64,000 bases of DNA from Paraburkholderia caledonica NBRC 102488 (GTDB lineage: Bacteria; Pseudomonadota; Gammaproteobacteria; Burkholderiales; Burkholderiaceae): positions 1 through 64,000 of the forward strand of contig NZ_BAYE01000014.1 of assembly GCF_000685095.1 (NCBI RefSeq), read 5' to 3'. Each line of letters starts with the position of its first letter. The stretch's first letter is position 1. Shown in pieces: positions 1 to 8,474 of this stretch. The translations under genes were made by a program, and so were the position numbers. The notes beneath the pieces were generated by a model that saw only the letters and a list, made by a program, of their open reading frames with translations, searched no databases and was not told the origin of the DNA.

Positions 1-483
1 CTGTTGGCCTGAACGGCGGCAACCTGTTCTTCCTGCTCATCAACGCCTGCTATGAGCGATGCGCAATCATCCTGACGTCAAACCGCAGCTTCGGTGAATG
101 GGGCGAGGTGTTCGGCGACACCGCGGTAGCTGCCGCGCTGCTCGACCGCCTGCTGCATCACGCGGTCGGAGTGCACATCGAGGGTTCGTCATATCGACTG
201 CGCGAGCACGCCGACCGACCTGCTGCCGGAGCATTTACGTAACCGTCCAGGTTCGCTTAACCAGGTTCCTGCCGAACCCATTCGTCGACGGCCCGGCCGT
301 CCAGAACGGAGTTCTGCGGATCGCGATTCCGGTTGATCACCGATTGCATAGGGTGGGGATTTTTACCTCGATACTTCGGGGGAAATTACGCGCGGCATTG
401 GCAAGCGACCAAAGAGAAGCGATCACGCTGCACCAAGGCCCACAAAAACCCCACCCATCCTCCCAAAACAAGTGGTTCGCAAC
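1..483 (+). mobile_element. Right end of an IS21-family insertion sequence
   Basis: The stretch holds the C-terminus of an IstB-like ATPase followed by about 240 non-coding bases before the neighbouring LysR gene. Within those bases GGGTGGGGATTTTTAC near 350 and AAAAACCCCACCC near 445 form an imperfect inverted pair, of the sort seen downstream of istB. The left part of the element lies outside the window, and I could not fix the outer terminal repeat or a target duplication, so the right boundary is approximate. Confidence 0.5.
3..242 (+). CDS. istB: IstB-like transposition helper ATPase, C-terminal 79 residues
   Basis: The open frame enters from the left edge and ends at TAA 240-242. The visible part reads NLFFLLINACYER, then LTSNRSFGEWGEVFGD, then LLDRLLHHAV and a short C-terminal tail. 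This matches the sensor and C-terminal part of the AAA+ ATPase IstB, which helps the IstA transposase choose target DNA in IS21-type elements. Walker motifs and IstA would lie to the left. It is not possible to say from here whether the element is intact. The codons are not disrupted in the part seen. Confidence 0.8.
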   Translation, partial: VGLNGGNLFFLLINACYERCAIILTSNRSFGEWGEVFGDTAVAAALLDRLLHHAVGVHIEGSSYRLREHADRPAAGAFT

Positions 484-1383
484 CTATTTGAAATCGCTAA
501 CCTCATGAATAAAGTCAATAAGCGCACGCAGCGCCGGTGGCAGATGCCGGTGACCGGAATAGTAGAGGCATAAGCCCGGCACGGGTCTCACCCATTCATC
601 AAGCACGCGCTCAAGACGGCCTTCGGCCAGGTCGTCCGCCACATACCACTCGGCAAGCTGCGCCAGCCCCACGCCTTGTCGTACGGCCTCGCGCATCAGA
701 ATGGGCGCATCGAGTACCAATGTGCCCGGCACGTCCATGTTGAACTTCTCGGTTCCCCGGTCGAATTCCCAAGGCGAGGGCACCCCGCTTGGCAGCCGGG
801 CGCGAATGCACGAATGCTGCAGTAGATCAGCCGGCGTCATAGGCTTAGGATGCCTGACGAAATAATCAGCCGATCCCACTATGGCCACAGGCGTATCGGC
901 TGTTATAGGCACACGGATCATGTCGCCCGGAACGCGCGAACTCGAGCGCAGCCCGGCGTCGAACCCTTCCGCGATGATGTCCACCATCCGTCCTTCGGTA
1001 ACGAGATCGATGGTGATGCCAGGATGGCGGTGCAGAAATCCGACCATAACGGGCTGGAACGTCATGAGCGCCGCGCCAAGAGAACTGTTGATCCGAATGG
1101 TTCCCGTCAGCTTGCCCTCGCTCTCGCTCACCGCTGCCATTGCATCCTGGATGTGGGTCACCGCAGGTCTGATCTGATCCACGAAGCGCTGACCGGCCTC
1201 TGTCAGGGAGACGCTTCGCGTAGTACGGTGAAACAGACGCACGCCCAGCCTTGCCTCCAGGCCCGCCACGGCGTTACTCACGGCCGATGTGGACATGTCC
1301 AGATCAACTGCGGCCGATCGGAAGCCTCGCCGTCTCGCCACCGCCAGCACAACCTCGAGTTCGGTCAAACCGCTTCTGTTCAT
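484..1383 (-). CDS. LysR-family transcriptional regulator
   Basis: The 299-residue protein has the usual LysR length. Its N-terminal winged helix-turn-helix (about residues 4-62) contains GFRSAAVDLDMSTSAVSNAV followed by LEARLGVRLFHRTTRSVSLT, a clear LysR signature. The rest is a periplasmic-binding-like effector domain. It is divergent from the aldehyde dehydrogenase gene, with 110 bp between the starts, so control of that gene and of itself is the likely role. The inducer is unknown. Assignment to the family is secure and the target is inferred from position only. Confidence 0.9.
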   Translation of the reverse strand: MNRSGLTELEVVLAVARRRGFRSAAVDLDMSTSAVSNAVAGLEARLGVRLFHRTTRSVSLTEAGQRFVDQIRPAVTHIQDAMAAVSESEGKLTGTIRINSSLGAALMTFQPVMVGFLHRHPGITIDLVTEGRMVDIIAEGFDAGLRSSSRVPGDMIRVPITADTPVAIVGSADYFVRHPKPMTPADLLQHSCIRARLPSGVPSPWEFDRGTEKFNMDVPGTLVLDAPILMREAVRQGVGLAQLAEWYVADDLAEGRLERVLDEWVRPVPGLCLYYSGHRHLPPALRALIDFIHEVSDFK

Positions 1384-1493
1384 TGTTCTGGTTTCCGCGA
1401 TAAGTCATCCCTGACTCACCATATTATCAAATCAATGAGTCGCCCCCAGACTGTCTGTATCCCGGCAACCGCCGGCGCTTTTGGGGAATCAAT

Positions 1494-2912
1494 ATGTGGA
1501 ACATCGACAAGGCATACATAGACGGAATGTTCGTCCCCGTGCACGGTGGCGAAGTCATTGAGACGACCAACCCATCGACGGAGCAGGTCATCGGCGTCGC
1601 AACGCTGGCTAACCGTGACGACGCCAGGCGCGCAATCGCAGCCGCTCAACGCGCTCAGCAGACGCTCGCTCGCACCAGCAAGGCCGAGCGCATCGACATG
1701 CTGATGAGATTGCAGACCGCGGTTCTTGCAAGTACCGAGCGGATCCGTGACGCCACGATCGACGAATACGGCGGTCCTGTCGCGCGCGCTCAATGGGTCA
1801 GTGAATACGCGTCGCAGTGCTTCGCCAATACAGCGAAAGCGCTCGACGATTACCCGCTGACACGCCGTGTGGGAGACGCCACCGTGTTCATGGCGCCGGT
1901 GGGCGTGGCGGGCCTTATCGCGCCCTGGAACAGCACGGCCGGCACGATTTGCAGCAAGCTGGCGTCGGCGATCGCGGCCGGCTGCGCCTCGGTCATCAAG
2001 CCTAGTGAGTTGAGTCCCATCCAGACTATGGTGGTCGCCGAAGCGCTGCACGACGCCGGCTTGCCCCCGGGTGTCTTCAATATTCTGCTTGGGCGGGGCG
2101 CGGACGTCGGCGACGAAATCTGCACCAATCCCGGCGTAGCGAAGATTTCGTTCACCGGCTCGACGCCGACCGGCAAGCTCATCGCCCGCGCCGGGCTCGA
2201 GACGATGAAGCGAGTCAGTCTGTCGCTAACCGGCAAATCCGCCTCCGTCTTACTGGACGACGCAGACCTCAACAGTGCAATTCCGCTCGCGTTGAACGCC
2301 GCCTTCATGAACAACGGCCAGGCGTGCGTGGCCGGTACACGGCTTCTGGTTCCGCGATCGCGCCTCGACGAGGCAATCGAAAAGGTGAAGGCAGCGGTCG
2401 CAACCATGCGCGTAGGCGATCCGCGCGATCCATCCACCGCCGTGGGGCCGCTCGTCAACCGTGCTCAGTACGATCGCGTGCGGCATTTCATCCGCCGAGG
2501 GATCGAGCAAGGCGCTCTGCTGGTGACGGGAGGCGAGGGCCGGCCCGCAGGACTCGACAAGGGCTATTTCGTAAACCCGACGGTGTTCGCGGGCGTACGC
2601 AACGACATGGACATCGCGCGTGAAGAAATCTTCGGTCCAGTGTTGTCGATTCTGGAGTACGAAAACGAGGACGACGCCATCCGGATCGCGAACGACTCGG
2701 TCTACGGTCTTCAGGCGTACGTGTTCTCATCGCAGACCGGGAGAGCCGAGCGCGTCGCTTCGCAACTGGAAGCAGGCACGGTGCTGATCGACCGCATCAA
2801 GCCCGAACTTCTCGCGCCGTTCGGTGGGCTGAAGCAGTCCGGAGTGGGGCGGGAGTTTGGCGTCTTTGGCCTGGAGGCATTTCTGGAGCCGAAGTCCATC
2901 GTCTCGGCGTAG
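1494..2912 (+). CDS. Aldehyde dehydrogenase family protein lacking the canonical general-base glutamate
   Basis: The 472-residue protein has the NAD(P)+-dependent aldehyde dehydrogenase layout: GLIAPWN near residue 140, the catalytic cysteine C278 in NNGQACVAG, and EEIFGPVL for coenzyme binding. The general-base motif normally reads LELGGKS. Here it reads LSLTGKS, with serine 244 (codon TCG at 2223-2225) where glutamate is expected. The 34-residue spacing to C278 is the canonical one, so the alignment is unambiguous. The protein may be slow in hydrolysis of the acyl-enzyme, or may do a related reaction. It is probably controlled by the divergent LysR gene. The substrate is unknown. Confidence 0.88.
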   Translation: MWNIDKAYIDGMFVPVHGGEVIETTNPSTEQVIGVATLANRDDARRAIAAAQRAQQTLARTSKAERIDMLMRLQTAVLASTERIRDATIDEYGGPVARAQWVSEYASQCFANTAKALDDYPLTRRVGDATVFMAPVGVAGLIAPWNSTAGTICSKLASAIAAGCASVIKPSELSPIQTMVVAEALHDAGLPPGVFNILLGRGADVGDEICTNPGVAKISFTGSTPTGKLIARAGLETMKRVSLSLTGKSASVLLDDADLNSAIPLALNAAFMNNGQACVAGTRLLVPRSRLDEAIEKVKAAVATMRVGDPRDPSTAVGPLVNRAQYDRVRHFIRRGIEQGALLVTGGEGRPAGLDKGYFVNPTVFAGVRNDMDIAREEIFGPVLSILEYENEDDAIRIANDSVYGLQAYVFSSQTGRAERVASQLEAGTVLIDRIKPELLAPFGGLKQSGVGREFGVFGLEAFLEPKSIVSA

Positions 2913-3288
2913 TGAGGCAGAACAGCTGCGGTCACACCGCATGTCCTCGCGGCGCCTCCGCAGTTACGGTGTGTGGGAGTCGCCGCTTCTCGAACAGCTG
3001 CGCGCCGTCGCGCAACCTTTCTGAAACACAGTGCAACAAACGAGCGCGCTAAAGCGCTGCATTCGGCACTGCATATCTACCTCACGCCTGTCCGCAAGCA
3101 CAGCCCGAGCCTCACGGACAGGCATTTTCCCAGCATCCAGGTTCATCTCTGCTGCATCGCAAACTTCCAAACTGTAGCAGGTACAGTTAGCTGTCTGTAG
3201 TCGGTAACTGTGCCTTTTAAAAGGGTACAAAACACCTATCATTCGCGCATCCGCTTCCAAACAGGACGAGAGCAACTGGAGAACGAAG
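2913..3288. other. Intergenic region upstream of HK1
   Basis: No gene is supported in these 376 bases. The right part (3180-3228) carries the MocR-type promoter box described separately. A candidate ribosome-binding site (CTGGAGAACG) directly precedes the HK1 start. Confidence 0.6.
3180..3228 (+). promoter_or_regulatory. MocR-type operator/promoter box before HK1
   Basis: GGTACAG at 3180 is followed 26 bases later by AACTGTGCCTTTTAAAAGGG and ends in GGGTAC at 3228. The same 49-base layout, with identical spacing, is in the MocR/HMG-CoA reductase intergenic region at 8348-8396. The inverted GGTACAG/CTGTRCC halves resemble operators used by MocR proteins. The function is inferred from the matching copy. 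Confidence 0.6.
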
Positions 3289-4335
3289 ATGATTGCGTAT
3301 CCGACTCATTCAGGTAACGCGCTGCTCGAACGGCCGACGCGGGATCGTACTCCTTCGGTTCGACATCCGCGGCGTTTGAGAGGCCGGGCAGGGCGCGTGG
3401 GCGCGGTGCTTCTGTTGGCGAGCCTCAGTGTCTATTGCGCGCATCTGGGGGAAGCGGTCGCGTGGTCATCGCTGAAAGGTGCCAGCTTGCCGCTCGTCGC
3501 AGCGGCCGTCGTCGGAATAAGCCTTGCCGTCGCGGCGACTCTCAAGGCGGCCGAACTGTGGGGCAGACTGCGGCAGCTCACTGCCGCGATCGAAGCAGAC
3601 ACCGGTGAAGGTACAGAACCCGTGTTGTCCGAGGACGGACCGCCGGCGCTCGCCAGACTGGCTCGTGCGATCAACGCGGCCGCCCGCCATCGCGCCGGTC
3701 GTCAGGCCGAGCTGCTGCAGGTGCTCGCTGCCTATGCGCACGATCAGCGCACGCCGTTGACACGCATGGGTATGCGCTGCGAACTGCTCGAAGACGCAGC
3801 GGTACGCGACGCATTGCAGCGCGATCTCGCGGAGATGGCCCAACTGGTCGAAGCCAGCGTGTCTTGCGCGAAGCTGCAATGCAGCGCCGGCGAGCGGACA
3901 CAGCGGGTCGATGCGGACAATTTGCTGGGCACACTGGTCGGCGATTACCGCGAAGCCGGGCGCACTGTGGCATTGGAGGGGAGCGTGGGGCGTCCGCTCG
4001 TCACCTGTCCGCATGCGCTGCGCCGTGTGCTGATGAACCTCATCGACAATGCGCTCCGGTACGGTGGCGACGCGCGCTTATGTGTCCGCGTCGAAGCTCG
4101 CCATCTTGTCCTGGCCGTAGTGGACTCCGGGCCCGGCATTCTGCCTGCGCAAATGGACGCGGTGTTTGCTCCTTGGTACAGGTCTCCAGAGACATCCGCG
4201 CGTGCGCCGGGTTCGGGACTGGGGCTCGCGATCGCACGGCGTCTAACGCTCGCAATGCGCGGCGAACTGCAACTGGAAAACCGCTGCGCAGGCGGCCTCG
4301 AAGCGCGGCTCACCTTGCCACTCGCGACCGCCTGA
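3289..4335 (+). CDS. Orphan membrane histidine kinase HK1
   Basis: The 348-residue kinase has two predicted membrane helices (about residues 30-50 and 62-85) with only a very short external loop, then a short linker. The phospho-acceptor is H151 in AYAHDQRTPLTRM. The ATP-binding part has an N box (NLIDNALRYGG), G1 (VDSGPGI) and G2 (GSGLGLAIARR). There is no neighbouring response regulator. Two close paralogues lie at 13162-14250 and 41309-42481 and share the motifs RCE-LDD and CPHALR-VL-NLIDNALRY. The lack of a sensor loop suggests sensing within the membrane or through a partner. The partner regulator is unknown. Confidence 0.88.
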   Translation: MIAYPTHSGNALLERPTRDRTPSVRHPRRLRGRAGRVGAVLLLASLSVYCAHLGEAVAWSSLKGASLPLVAAAVVGISLAVAATLKAAELWGRLRQLTAAIEADTGEGTEPVLSEDGPPALARLARAINAAARHRAGRQAELLQVLAAYAHDQRTPLTRMGMRCELLEDAAVRDALQRDLAEMAQLVEASVSCAKLQCSAGERTQRVDADNLLGTLVGDYREAGRTVALEGSVGRPLVTCPHALRRVLMNLIDNALRYGGDARLCVRVEARHLVLAVVDSGPGILPAQMDAVFAPWYRSPETSARAPGSGLGLAIARRLTLAMRGELQLENRCAGGLEARLTLPLATA

Positions 4336-4675
4336 ATAACCTGGCATAAAAATCGCCCCTTCGTTTCTGCAGGCAGGGCTTGCATACTTAATCGACACCC
4401 GGAACAGGTACACCGCGAACCCCGGTTCGCACACGCACATCTCACGTTCTTCGGAGACGCGTTCCAACGGTGCGTCACCGGATACTTTCCGATACCGGGC
4501 CGACACATCCGGGATACATTTCGCGCTTCTAATGGATACATGGCGCGAGGTTAGCAAAGTCGAGAAAGCACTCGACGCAATACGTGCCCAGGCACATCGT
4601 AGTTGCAGTGATGGTTCTTGCAGTGACAGTTCGATAACTCAAACGATTTTCTCTCATACTTCAAAGGATCAAATC
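4336..4675. other. Intergenic region upstream of the BON-domain gene
   Basis: No gene is supported in these 340 bases. The region holds the tandem GATAC half-sites described separately. It also has a short direct repeat, TTGCAGTGA at 4603 and 4618, and a ribosome-binding sequence (AAAGGA) before the BON gene. Confidence 0.6.
4481..4539 (+). promoter_or_regulatory. Tandem GATAC half-sites, candidate OmpR-type operator
   Basis: GATAC or GACAC occurs at 4481, 4491, 4502, 4513 and 4535. The spacings are 10, 11, 11 and 22 bases, that is one or two helical turns. Phased direct repeats of this kind are typical of OmpR/PhoB-type response regulators. The array lies about 140 bases before the BON-domain gene. 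Function is inferred. Confidence 0.45.
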
Positions 4676-5059
4676 ATGAAACTTCGACATCTCGTCGTGA
4701 GCAGCGGCCTCGCGATTGCCGCCGCCGCATTCGCGTACACGCCGGCCTTCGCGGCGGACGCGGCGGCGGCCGCGTCGGACAGCACCGCAGCGACCAGCAA
4801 ACCGGCGCCGACGAAGAAGTCGGTTCGAGCAGCTAATCGTGCTTTCTCCAAGACGGTCCATAAGGCGATCTTCAAGACCAAAGGTCTTGAACAGTCGACA
4901 ATCGCCGTTTTCGGCGATGCAAAGACGGGGCATGTAACGCTGTCCGGTCAGATCGAAAGCGAGGATCAGGAAGGTATCGCCGTCAACGCTGCAAAGAAGG
5001 TGCCGGGCGTGACCTCGGTCAGCAGCAAGCTGACGCTGCGCGAGCAAGGCGGAGGCTGA
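4676..5059 (+). CDS. Periplasmic BON-domain protein
   Basis: The start at 4676 is chosen because MKLRHLVVSSGLAIAAAAFA is a typical Sec signal peptide (cleavage near AFA-AD, about residue 23) and AAAGGA precedes it. The mature protein has an Ala/Ser/Thr-rich stretch and then a BON domain (about residues 55-125) with TIAVFGDAKTGHVTLSGQIE and KKVPGVTSVSSKLTL. BON proteins such as OsmY bind membrane surfaces and are often stress-induced. The gene stands alone and the phased GATAC repeats upstream suggest two-component control. The family call is firm and the role is inferred. Confidence 0.85.
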   Translation: MKLRHLVVSSGLAIAAAAFAYTPAFAADAAAAASDSTAATSKPAPTKKSVRAANRAFSKTVHKAIFKTKGLEQSTIAVFGDAKTGHVTLSGQIESEDQEGIAVNAAKKVPGVTSVSSKLTLREQGGG

Positions 5060-5175
5060 TACACCGACCGGCACATGGCGCAGCGTCTGAACGGACAACT
5101 GCGCCGCACGTGTCGTCACCGGCAAGCCTCGGGCCGTTTCGCACTATGTCCACGCACGCTAATGGAGATGGATCG

Positions 5176-5619
5176 ATGACCGTACCTTCCAAAGACCATA
5201 TCGTGGTTCGCGCGCTGCTGAACGTGCTCGATCCGTCCGCGGAGCAGCTCGACGCGTGCGCGAAAAAACCGTTCGTGAAGCTCAAGAAGCGCGGCGTCAA
5301 CGCATGTGCGCCCGCCGCCGACGACCATCGCCGCGTGGTGGGACGGCCGGCCAGCATCGTAGTGGTCGAGCGCTTGTCGGCGTGCACGATCAGCGTCTCG
5401 TGGAGCGACGCGTGCTCCGGCCGCTACACCGAACAGATCTGGTGCAGCGGTCTCGCTCACGTCGCCGCCGTCTGCGCGCTGACGGGCCGCGCGATCCGCC
5501 GCGGCGACCAGGTGTTTCGTCCGCGCACACGCGAAGTGCGTGTGCCGCCGAACCGCCATCAGATGATTCTTGCCGCGACGATCGGTCATCGCGCCGACCT
5601 GGCAATCGCGGGAACGTGA
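5176..5619 (+). CDS. DUF3331-domain protein
   Basis: The 147-residue protein contains VVERLSACTISVSWSDACSG, GRYTEQIW and TGRAIRRGDQVFRPR, the signature of DUF3331, a family found mainly in Burkholderiaceae and of unknown function. The start at 5176 has a GGAG ribosome-binding site (AATGGAGATGG) and follows the BON gene by 116 bases. No signal peptide or membrane helix is apparent, so it is probably cytoplasmic. Several cysteines are scattered through it but form no clear metal site. Nothing in the context fixes a role. Confidence 0.8.
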   Translation: MTVPSKDHIVVRALLNVLDPSAEQLDACAKKPFVKLKKRGVNACAPAADDHRRVVGRPASIVVVERLSACTISVSWSDACSGRYTEQIWCSGLAHVAAVCALTGRAIRRGDQVFRPRTREVRVPPNRHQMILAATIGHRADLAIAGT

Positions 5620-5705
5620 CACTACTGGTTGCCGAGGCTCGCGGTTCGAGGCTCGCGGCTCGCGTCTTCGTGAGCGCAGCAAAGCGAGCTTCGGTTCAAC
5701 CAGTC

Positions 5706-6899
5706 ATGCGGATTCTCTCAATGCGCCCATTCAGCGCCTTTTTCGTGCTCATCGGCACCTTGCTCGCAGCGAGCGGGTACGGAGCAACGTTTTTCCTCTC
5801 GATGCATTTCCGCTCGATGGGAGGGAACGACCTCGACACCGGACTGGCGCTCGCGGAAGCGACAGTTGGCACGCTCGTCGGCGTGCCGCTGGTGGGCTGG
5901 TTCGCTCAGCGCATCGGCGCCGCTCGCACGACCGCTCTCGCGGCGTTGTGCATCGGTTCGGGCGTGGCGGGTTTTGCGTTGATCGACCGCATGAGCGGTC
6001 TCAGCGTATTTCCTGGCTTTCTCGTGGGATTCGGCTGGGGCGCGTTCTGTCTTGCTGCGCCGATGGCGCTCGCGGAACGCACGAGCGATACGGACCGCGG
6101 TTTCTGGTTCATGCGTTTCGGCACGATCCAGATGGCCGGCATCGGAGGATGTCCCGCCGCGGCCGCGTTCGCCATTCGTTCATGGCATTGGCCGCTTACG
6201 AGCGTGCTCTATATCGTCGGCGGTCTGTGCGCGCTCGCCGCGCTGATGCTCGAAGTATTCGGCCGGATCTCGCCGCATTCGTCGGCGTCGCCCGTGCAGG
6301 AGCGCTGGCTGCGCCAGATCGGCGCAATTAGCCGAACGCGTGCGGCTTATCCGATTGTGATGATTTCGCTGTGCGCCTGCGTTTTCTCAGGCTTGATGAC
6401 GTTTCAGATGTCTTTCGTGCAAGGCACGCATGCGCAGGCGGGTACCTTTTTCAGCCTGTATGCGGTGACCGTCGTGGCCGCTCGCTGGCTGCTTACACGC
6501 GTCGTGATCCGGCTAAATCGCGCAGTCGCGACGAAACTGTTGCTTGGCATCATGGTGCTCGGCATCGCCGCGATGTCCGCGGTGCCGTACTACACGGGGT
6601 TCCATTCCGCGAGCGCCGTGTTGCTCGGGGCCGGTTACGGTCTCGTCTATCCGACCATTCAGGCGCAGGCGGTCAACGATTCCGCCGCGATGCACCGCCC
6701 GGCCGCGTTGACCTGGTTCGTCGTCGCGTACTTTGTCGGCACGTTCGGCTTTCCGGCGATCGGCGGCTGGGTGCTGGTTCATCTGGGCAAGATCGCTTTG
6801 ATTGCGCTGATCGCGACATGTGGCCTCGCGGCGCTCATGCTCGCGATCATGCGTGACAAGCACGACAGGCTCAGCATTGGGCCGCTTGCTGGGGCTTGA
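5706..6899 (+). CDS. Major facilitator superfamily transporter
   Basis: From ATG 5706 the 397-residue product has about 12 hydrophobic segments, with a cytoplasmic loop near the middle (HSSASPVQERWLRQIGA). MFS-like features include GWFAQRIGAAR after the second helix and VIRLNRAVATK in the second half. It is slightly short for the family but has no frameshift. The longer in-frame extension upstream is not hydrophobic and overlaps the DUF3331 gene, so it is not used. An alternative start is the in-frame ATG at 5721. The substrate is unknown. It may be an exporter of the YfcJ/arabinose-efflux type. Confidence 0.8.
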   Translation: MRILSMRPFSAFFVLIGTLLAASGYGATFFLSMHFRSMGGNDLDTGLALAEATVGTLVGVPLVGWFAQRIGAARTTALAALCIGSGVAGFALIDRMSGLSVFPGFLVGFGWGAFCLAAPMALAERTSDTDRGFWFMRFGTIQMAGIGGCPAAAAFAIRSWHWPLTSVLYIVGGLCALAALMLEVFGRISPHSSASPVQERWLRQIGAISRTRAAYPIVMISLCACVFSGLMTFQMSFVQGTHAQAGTFFSLYAVTVVAARWLLTRVVIRLNRAVATKLLLGIMVLGIAAMSAVPYYTGFHSASAVLLGAGYGLVYPTIQAQAVNDSAAMHRPAALTWFVVAYFVGTFGFPAIGGWVLVHLGKIALIALIATCGLAALMLAIMRDKHDRLSIGPLAGA

Positions 6900-6924
6900 A
6901 TAGCCGCGCGATGAATGCGCCGGC

Positions 6925-8313
6925 TTACGGCGCGAGCGCGCGCAATGCATTGGCGAACCGCTCGTCGGCGAGATAAGCGACGTTGAACCGCGAGTATGCC
7001 GAGACGCGCTCAGACGCGGGCGAGAAAACGGCGCCGGGCGCGAGAATCACGCCGCGCTCCAGCATTGCCTTCGCGAGTTTCATCGAGTCGTTCCATTCGG
7101 GCAATGACGCCCACAAGTACATGCTTTGCTCGCTTTCCTTGAAGATCTCCGCGCCCAGTTTTTTGAGCGCGGTTTTTGCCGTCGCGGTTGCGCGCTTCAA
7201 TTTTTCCTGAAGTTGATTCGTATGCCGAAGGAAATGGCCGTCGCTGACAATGGCCGCGAGCGTCCGCTCGCTGTATTCCGAACTGCTTACGTGAATGAGC
7301 ATTTTTACATCGGCGAGATCGCTCGCGAGCGCCGCGTTGCACGCGAGAAAGCCGACGCGCAAAGCAGCCGAGACCGACTTCGAAAAGCTGCCCACATAAA
7401 TGGTGCGGCGCAGTTGATCGAGTGTGGCGATACGTGTCAATGATCGCGGCCGCAGGTCGGCGAACGCGTCGTCTTCAACGATCACCGTGTCGTGTGTTTC
7501 GGCAAGTTGCAGAATGCGATACGCCTTGGCGGCGCTCGTATCGGTGGCCGTGGGATTATGTCCTACCGATTGCGTGAAGAACAGCTTCGGCCGGTGCTCG
7601 ATCATGCAGCGCTCGAGTTCGGCGAGATTCGGTCCGTCTACTTCGCGCGGCACGCCGATGATATTCGCGCCGCTCAATTTCAGTTTGCCGAACAACGGAT
7701 AGTAGCCAGGGTCGTCTACGAGTACGGTGTCGCCCGACCGCACGAAATAACGCAATACGAGATCCATGGCCTGGTTGGCGCCATGCGTGAGAACAATCTG
7801 TGAAGGCGCGGCCTCGATCTCATAGCCAGACAGCTTCTGTTGCAGCGATTGGCGCAGCGGCAGATAACCGTAGCGGCTGCCGTAGCGAAACAGCGACGCG
7901 ACACCAGTGCGAACAACCCGCTGATGGTACTGATCGAGTCGAGTCGCTTCGAGCCATTCGATAGGCGGAAAGCCTTCGCCCAGATTGAGAACGTCGGGCT
8001 TGACCTGCAATTGCTCCCGCATTAACCAGACGGTATCCATCGCGCGATCGAGCACGCCGCTTTCTTCTGTTTCAGTAGCGGCTCTTGCTCTTTGCGCGAC
8101 ATAAAAACCGGAGCCTCGCCTAGGCTCGATCAGTCCGCTTGCGGTAAGCATTTCGAATGCGCTGATCACCGTGTTCTTCGAACAACCGGACGCATCAGCA
8201 TATTCCCTGATCGAAGGAAGTTTTGCGCCTGCCGGAATCACGCCTTCTTCAATCTGTTTGGCGAGATTGTCTGCCATGGAACTCGACAGACTCGCACTTC
8301 TACGCAAGCTCAT
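6925..8313 (-). CDS. MocR-family (GntR/aminotransferase) transcriptional regulator
   Basis: The N-terminal winged helix (about residues 8-75) contains LPSIREYADASGCSKNTVIS and SGLIEPRRGSGFYV. It is joined to a fold-type I aminotransferase-like domain with NPTATDTSAAKAY, VIVEDDAFADL and the PLP lysine in VGSFSKSVSAALRVG. MocR regulators sense PLP or amino compounds. I start at 8313 because CGGAG precedes it correctly; an in-frame ATG at 8346 would lie on the promoter. It is divergent from the HMG-CoA reductase gene and the shared intergenic region holds a MocR-type box. Control of the reductase and transporter genes is therefore likely. Confidence 0.9.
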   Translation of the reverse strand: MSLRRSASLSSSMADNLAKQIEEGVIPAGAKLPSIREYADASGCSKNTVISAFEMLTASGLIEPRRGSGFYVAQRARAATETEESGVLDRAMDTVWLMREQLQVKPDVLNLGEGFPPIEWLEATRLDQYHQRVVRTGVASLFRYGSRYGYLPLRQSLQQKLSGYEIEAAPSQIVLTHGANQAMDLVLRYFVRSGDTVLVDDPGYYPLFGKLKLSGANIIGVPREVDGPNLAELERCMIEHRPKLFFTQSVGHNPTATDTSAAKAYRILQLAETHDTVIVEDDAFADLRPRSLTRIATLDQLRRTIYVGSFSKSVSAALRVGFLACNAALASDLADVKMLIHVSSSEYSERTLAAIVSDGHFLRHTNQLQEKLKRATATAKTALKKLGAEIFKESEQSMYLWASLPEWNDSMKLAKAMLERGVILAPGAVFSPASERVSAYSRFNVAYLADERFANALRALAP

Positions 8314-8347
8314 TAACGCGACTCCGGCGGGATATAAAAGTGTCACT

Positions 8348-8396
8348 GGTACAGCGGTGCAACTGTAAGCACCAACTGTACCTTTTAAAGGGGTAC
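8348..8396 (+). promoter_or_regulatory. MocR-type operator/promoter box before the HMG-CoA reductase gene
   Basis: GGTACAG at 8348 and AACTGTACCTTTTAAAGGGG from 8374, ending with GGGTAC at 8396, form inverted and direct repeats between the divergent MocR and HMG-CoA reductase genes. This is the expected location of the regulator's own operator. The 49-base arrangement is repeated before HK1 at 3180-3228. Confidence 0.65.
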
Positions 8397-8474
8397 GGTG
8401 CGCCTATTATTGATCCTTTAGTTCATAGCCGCAAGCACGAATGAACGCGGCGACCGTAACCCCAAGGACAGTAC

